Part shown: in pieces, positions 6,039-8,072 of the stretch
Numbering within the stretch: the first letter of the stretch is position 1
Layout: each line of letters starts with the position of its first letter
NCBI GenBank assembly: GCA_025936195.1
Contig: JAICTW010000089.1
Coordinates: forward strand, 1-8,072
Origin: Flavisolibacter sp.
GTDB lineage: Bacteria; Bacteroidota; Bacteroidia; Chitinophagales; Chitinophagaceae
DNA length: 8,072 nucleotides
Reading direction: 5' to 3'
Program-made: the position numbers and the translations under genes
Notes under the pieces: generated by a model
Told to the model about the DNA's origin: nothing
Databases searched by the model: none
Seen by the model: the letters and a program-made list of their open reading frames with translations, nothing else

Positions 6039-6740
6039 CTATAAATCGCCTAATTGCGGGCGGATAATGATTTCCTCAATCACTGCCTGCGGCGAAAGCA
6101 GCGTAGCGTGGTAAATAGCTTTTGCTATATCATCTGCTTCCATCAACCGCTGTTCAGCAACGCCGCTGCTTTTCCAGGAATCGGTATAAGCAGCACCGGG
6201 AATCACCGCTGTTACTTTTATTCCATGTGGTTGCAATTCTCTTCGAAGATTTTTGGTAAAGCCAAGCAAGGCAAATTTGCTGATACTGTAAGAACCTCCA
6301 TTAGGATAAGCTGCCAGACTTGCAATGGAACACAGTGTGAAAATATGTCCCACCTTCGTCTTTATCATTTTAGGAAGAACAGTTCTGGTGAGATGATAAG
6401 CGCTGTACAGATTTGTTTCGATCATTGTTTCCAAACCACCATCGGGTTCATCGGAAACATTTCCCTGAATAAAACTTCCGGCATTGTTTACCAATACATC
6501 AATCGTTTCCACATTCGTGTTCACCCATTCACCTAATAACTGCGCCTGCTGCTTTTTGCTAAGGTCCAACGCTTTTCCGTCAACAGAAATATCCGGGAAA
6601 TCGGTTTTTATCTCTTCTATAGTTTGAAAAAGCTTTTCTTCATTTTTGGAGCAGAGATAAAGATCATAACCATGCAAAGCAAAAATGCGGGCCGTAGCTT
6701 TTCCAATTCCTCTTGATGCACCGGTAATAACAGCATTCAT
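6039..6740 (-). CDS. Classical short-chain dehydrogenase/reductase (SDR family)
   Basis: A 233-residue NAD(P)-dependent oxidoreductase with a complete classical SDR core. The cofactor motif TGASRGIG is at 6-13, NNAG at 85-88 and structural N110; the catalytic triad is S138, Y151 and K155 (YSISK), followed by the PG motif at 181-182. The start at MNAVITGAS places the glycine motif where the family expects it. The substrate cannot be read from the sequence; the length and ending are similar to small cytosolic SDRs such as YdfG or sepiapterin-reductase-like proteins. It has an exact TAnnTTTG box 27 bases upstream on the minus strand and is probably the first gene of a unit with batD. I see no functional link to BatD beyond position. 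Confidence 0.95.
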   Translation of the reverse strand: MNAVITGASRGIGKATARIFALHGYDLYLCSKNEEKLFQTIEEIKTDFPDISVDGKALDLSKKQQAQLLGEWVNTNVETIDVLVNNAGSFIQGNVSDEPDGGLETMIETNLYSAYHLTRTVLPKMIKTKVGHIFTLCSIASLAAYPNGGSYSISKFALLGFTKNLRRELQPHGIKVTAVIPGAAYTDSWKSSGVAEQRLMEADDIAKAIYHATLLSPQAVIEEIIIRPQLGDL

Positions 6741-6751
6741 GTGGTTTCAAT

Positions 6752-6759
6752 TAATTTTG
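6752..6759 (+). promoter_or_regulatory. Putative -7 box (TAATTTTG) for the yjjG-like gene
   Basis: An exact match to TAnnTTTG, with predicted initiation near 6765 and a leader of about 30 bases before the ATG at 6795. No clear -33 TTTG is seen 19-21 bases upstream, where the sequence is already the SDR coding start. Confidence 0.45.
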
Positions 6760-6767
6760 ATGGTTTA

Positions 6768-6775
6768 CAAATCTA
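6768..6775 (-). promoter_or_regulatory. Putative -7 box (TAGATTTG) for the SDR gene
   Basis: Read on the minus strand this is TAGATTTG, an exact TAnnTTTG match. A TTTC at 6800-6797 lies 21 bases upstream as a one-mismatch -33 box. Initiation near 6761 leaves a leader of about 20 bases before the ATG at 6740. It faces, and would start across, the oppositely directed -7 box at 6752-6759. Confidence 0.5.
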
Positions 6776-6794
6776 ACTTCATTTTAGCACCTAC

Positions 6795-7490
6795 ATGAAA
6801 TACAAACATCTGTTCTTCGATCTTGACCATACACTCTGGGATTTTGACGCGAATGCCAAAGCTACTTTGCAGCAATTGCATCTTGACCTGAAACTGGTTG
6901 ACAAAGGCATTCATGATTTTGATGCTTTTTACAAGAATTATTTAGAGCACAATGAAAAACTCTGGGCCCGTTATCGCAATGGATATATTAAGCAAGAAGA
7001 GCTGCGCATCAAAAGAATGTGGCTGACACTTTTAGACTTTCGGGTAGCGGATGAAGAACTGGCAAGACAGTTGAGTGAATTGTTCCTGCAATTGCTGCCA
7101 ACAAGAACACTCATTTTTCCTGACACCAAAGAAGTTCTTCAATACCTGACCGATAAAGATTATGAATTGCATTTGATCACCAATGGTTTTGAACTGACGC
7201 AACACAGTAAACTAAAAGGTTCGGGCCTGGATAGTTTTTTTAAGGAGATCGTCACTTCCGAAAGTTCCAACAGCTTGAAACCACAAAAAGAAATTTTTGA
7301 ATACGCACTTAAAAAAACCGGAGCAAAGGTTAATGAAAGCATTATGATCGGCGACAGCATTGAAGTGGATATTGCAGGCGCCATGAGTGTTGGAATGGAC
7401 CAGGTACATGTGAATTACAATAATGCAGCACAGGAATTAAAACCAACGTACACTGTTACTGCATTGAATCAAATGAAAGAGTTTTTATGA
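6795..7490 (+). CDS. yjjG: YjjG-family HAD hydrolase, noncanonical pyrimidine nucleotidase
   Basis: A 231-residue HAD phosphatase close in length to E. coli YjjG (about 225). Motif I is FFDLDHTLWDF with nucleophile D9 and acid D11; the WDF ending is typical of the YjjG group. A helical cap spans about 16-95. Motif II is LHLITNGF with T129, motif III is SLKPQKEIF with K162, and motif IV is IGDSIEVDIAGA with D187 and D192, so all catalytic residues are present. YjjG dephosphorylates UMP, dUMP and dTMP and removes mutagenic pyrimidine nucleotides in the cytoplasm; that role is inferred from family. The start ATG directly precedes the KYKHLFFDLD strand, as expected. It is a single-gene unit divergent from the SDR gene, with no clear terminator after it. 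Confidence 0.9.
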   Translation: MKYKHLFFDLDHTLWDFDANAKATLQQLHLDLKLVDKGIHDFDAFYKNYLEHNEKLWARYRNGYIKQEELRIKRMWLTLLDFRVADEELARQLSELFLQLLPTRTLIFPDTKEVLQYLTDKDYELHLITNGFELTQHSKLKGSGLDSFFKEIVTSESSNSLKPQKEIFEYALKKTGAKVNESIMIGDSIEVDIAGAMSVGMDQVHVNYNNAAQELKPTYTVTALNQMKEFL

Positions 7491-7505
7491 TTAAAGAAAA
7501 TAACA

Positions 7506-7566
7506 CGAATTCCTGGCCCGAATTACCGAATTGTTGAAGAGAGTTCAAAGTCAAAAGTTCAAAGTC
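7506..7566. repeat. Intergenic short direct repeats (CGAATT x3; AGTTCAAAGTC x2)
   Basis: In the 141-base gap between yjjG and psd, CGAATT occurs at 7506-7511, 7519-7524 and 7527-7532. The 11-mer AGTTCAAAGTC occurs at 7542-7552 and again at 7556-7566, a 14-base period. Both CACGAATT-like and AGTTCAAAGT-like tracts are, as I recall, recurrent between genes in Bacteroidota. The rest of the gap shows no ORF and no convincing terminator hairpin. Confidence 0.5.
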
Positions 7567-7631
7567 GGAGCATTCATTACAGAAAAGATAAAGGCAACTG
7601 AATTAAATGTGGAATTAAAGACCATTCACGA

Positions 7632-8072
7632 TCATCCTTCCCACTTTCCAAGAACAGTTACTCCACCCTTCACTTTCTGATTGATCTTTACTTCAATTTT
7701 TGTGTCCAGTGGCAATAACAAATCCACTCGCGATCCGAATTTGATAAATCCCAATTCCTCACCTTGCTTTACCACATCACCGGGTTTTAAATAATTGACA
7801 ATGCGTTTTGCCAGTGCACCGGCAATCTGTTTTACCAAAATCTCTTTACCGCGATGTTTATAGACAACACTGTGTCTTTCATTATCCGTTGAAGATTTTG
7901 GATGCCAGGCCACTAAGTATTTGCCTTTGTGGTATTGGCTGTACAGCACTTCGCCACTCACCGGATTTCTGTTCACATGCACATTCAGCGGGCTCATGAA
8001 AATAGAAAGCTGCAAACGTTTGTCCTTGAAAAACTCATCAGGTTGAACTTCTTCAATCACCACAACCGTTCC
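7632..8072 (-). CDS. psd: Phosphatidylserine decarboxylase (partial, N-terminus outside window)
   Basis: The C-terminal 146 codons of the short-form (about 220-residue) phosphatidylserine decarboxylase, which converts phosphatidylserine to phosphatidylethanolamine at the inner membrane. The frame stays open to the window edge through GTVVVIEEV, so the true start lies beyond 8072; the GTG at 8063 is internal. Conserved blocks are ISxFMSPLNVHVNR-like (visible residues 23-35), the AWHPKSST segment (55-62), KQIAGALAKRIV (81-92) and the self-cleavage site GFIKFGSRVD. There, cleavage between G113 and S114 of the visible part would yield the pyruvoyl-bearing alpha chain of about 33 residues. The end, GGVTVLGKWEG, is normal. 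In Bacteroidota psd usually lies beside pssA, which would be outside this window. Confidence 0.95.
   Translation of the reverse strand, partial: GTVVVIEEVQPDEFFKDKRLQLSIFMSPLNVHVNRNPVSGEVLYSQYHKGKYLVAWHPKSSTDNERHSVVYKHRGKEILVKQIAGALAKRIVNYLKPGDVVKQGEELGFIKFGSRVDLLLPLDTKIEVKINQKVKGGVTVLGKWEG

Noticed and set aside
6054..6536. 160-codon plus-strand ORF
   Set aside because: Fully antisense to the SDR gene, which has a complete set of family motifs; the antisense product is Cys/His/Phe-rich in the manner of a shadow frame.
7491..7631. CRISPR-like array in the repeat-bearing gap
   Set aside because: The repeats are only 6-11 bases, with spacers of 2-8 bases, far below CRISPR dimensions.
7491..7631. 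Terminator between yjjG and psd
   Set aside because: I found no GC-rich stem followed by a T run on either strand.
8061..8063. GTG as the start of the decarboxylase
   Set aside because: The frame is open to the window edge with family-like residues before it, and about 75 N-terminal residues of the family are missing, so the start lies outside.

Overview
The window is chromosomal DNA from a member of the Bacteroidota, most likely a chitinophagal or sphingobacterial lineage. The evidence is the gene content (a GldH lipoprotein, a BatD-type protein, and the LpxD paralog form typical of this phylum), AT-rich intergenic DNA, and repeated matches to the phylum's TAnnTTTG -7 promoter box upstream of genes. 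The genus-level placement is inference. Nearly all of it is ordinary core genome: no mobile element, phage gene, CRISPR array, tRNA or rRNA is visible.

Layout. The left edge holds the 5' 260 codons of an LpxD-type acyltransferase gene on the minus strand. A 450-base gap follows (783-1232). It holds a possible 52-residue ORF, a near-perfect inverted repeat, a perfect 16-base palindrome and a strong plus-strand terminator; the last three together look like a short independent transcript. Next come four plus-strand genes: a YicC-family endoribonuclease, then the tight cluster gldH, sensor histidine kinase and OmpR-type response regulator (gaps of 1 and 11 bases). The regulator's stop codon directly abuts the stop codon of a minus-strand BatD-like gene, with no base between them. 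Upstream of batD on the same strand is a short-chain dehydrogenase gene, 48 bases away and probably co-transcribed. A 54-base divergent promoter region separates it from a plus-strand YjjG-type pyrimidine nucleotidase. The right edge carries the C-terminal 146 codons of phosphatidylserine decarboxylase on the minus strand, convergent with yjjG across a repeat-containing 141-base gap.

Functional picture. Several products act on the envelope: the LpxD paralog (lipid A or related acyl transfer), GldH (outer-membrane lipoprotein of the gliding machinery), BatD (periplasmic, membrane-anchored) and Psd (phosphatidylethanolamine synthesis). The most suggestive arrangement is the gldH-kinase-regulator cluster, which raises the possibility that a two-component system monitors or controls envelope or gliding functions. 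I see no strong case for a wholly new system. The best candidates for something undescribed are the putative small RNA at about 1104-1172 and the 52-residue ORF at 838-996.
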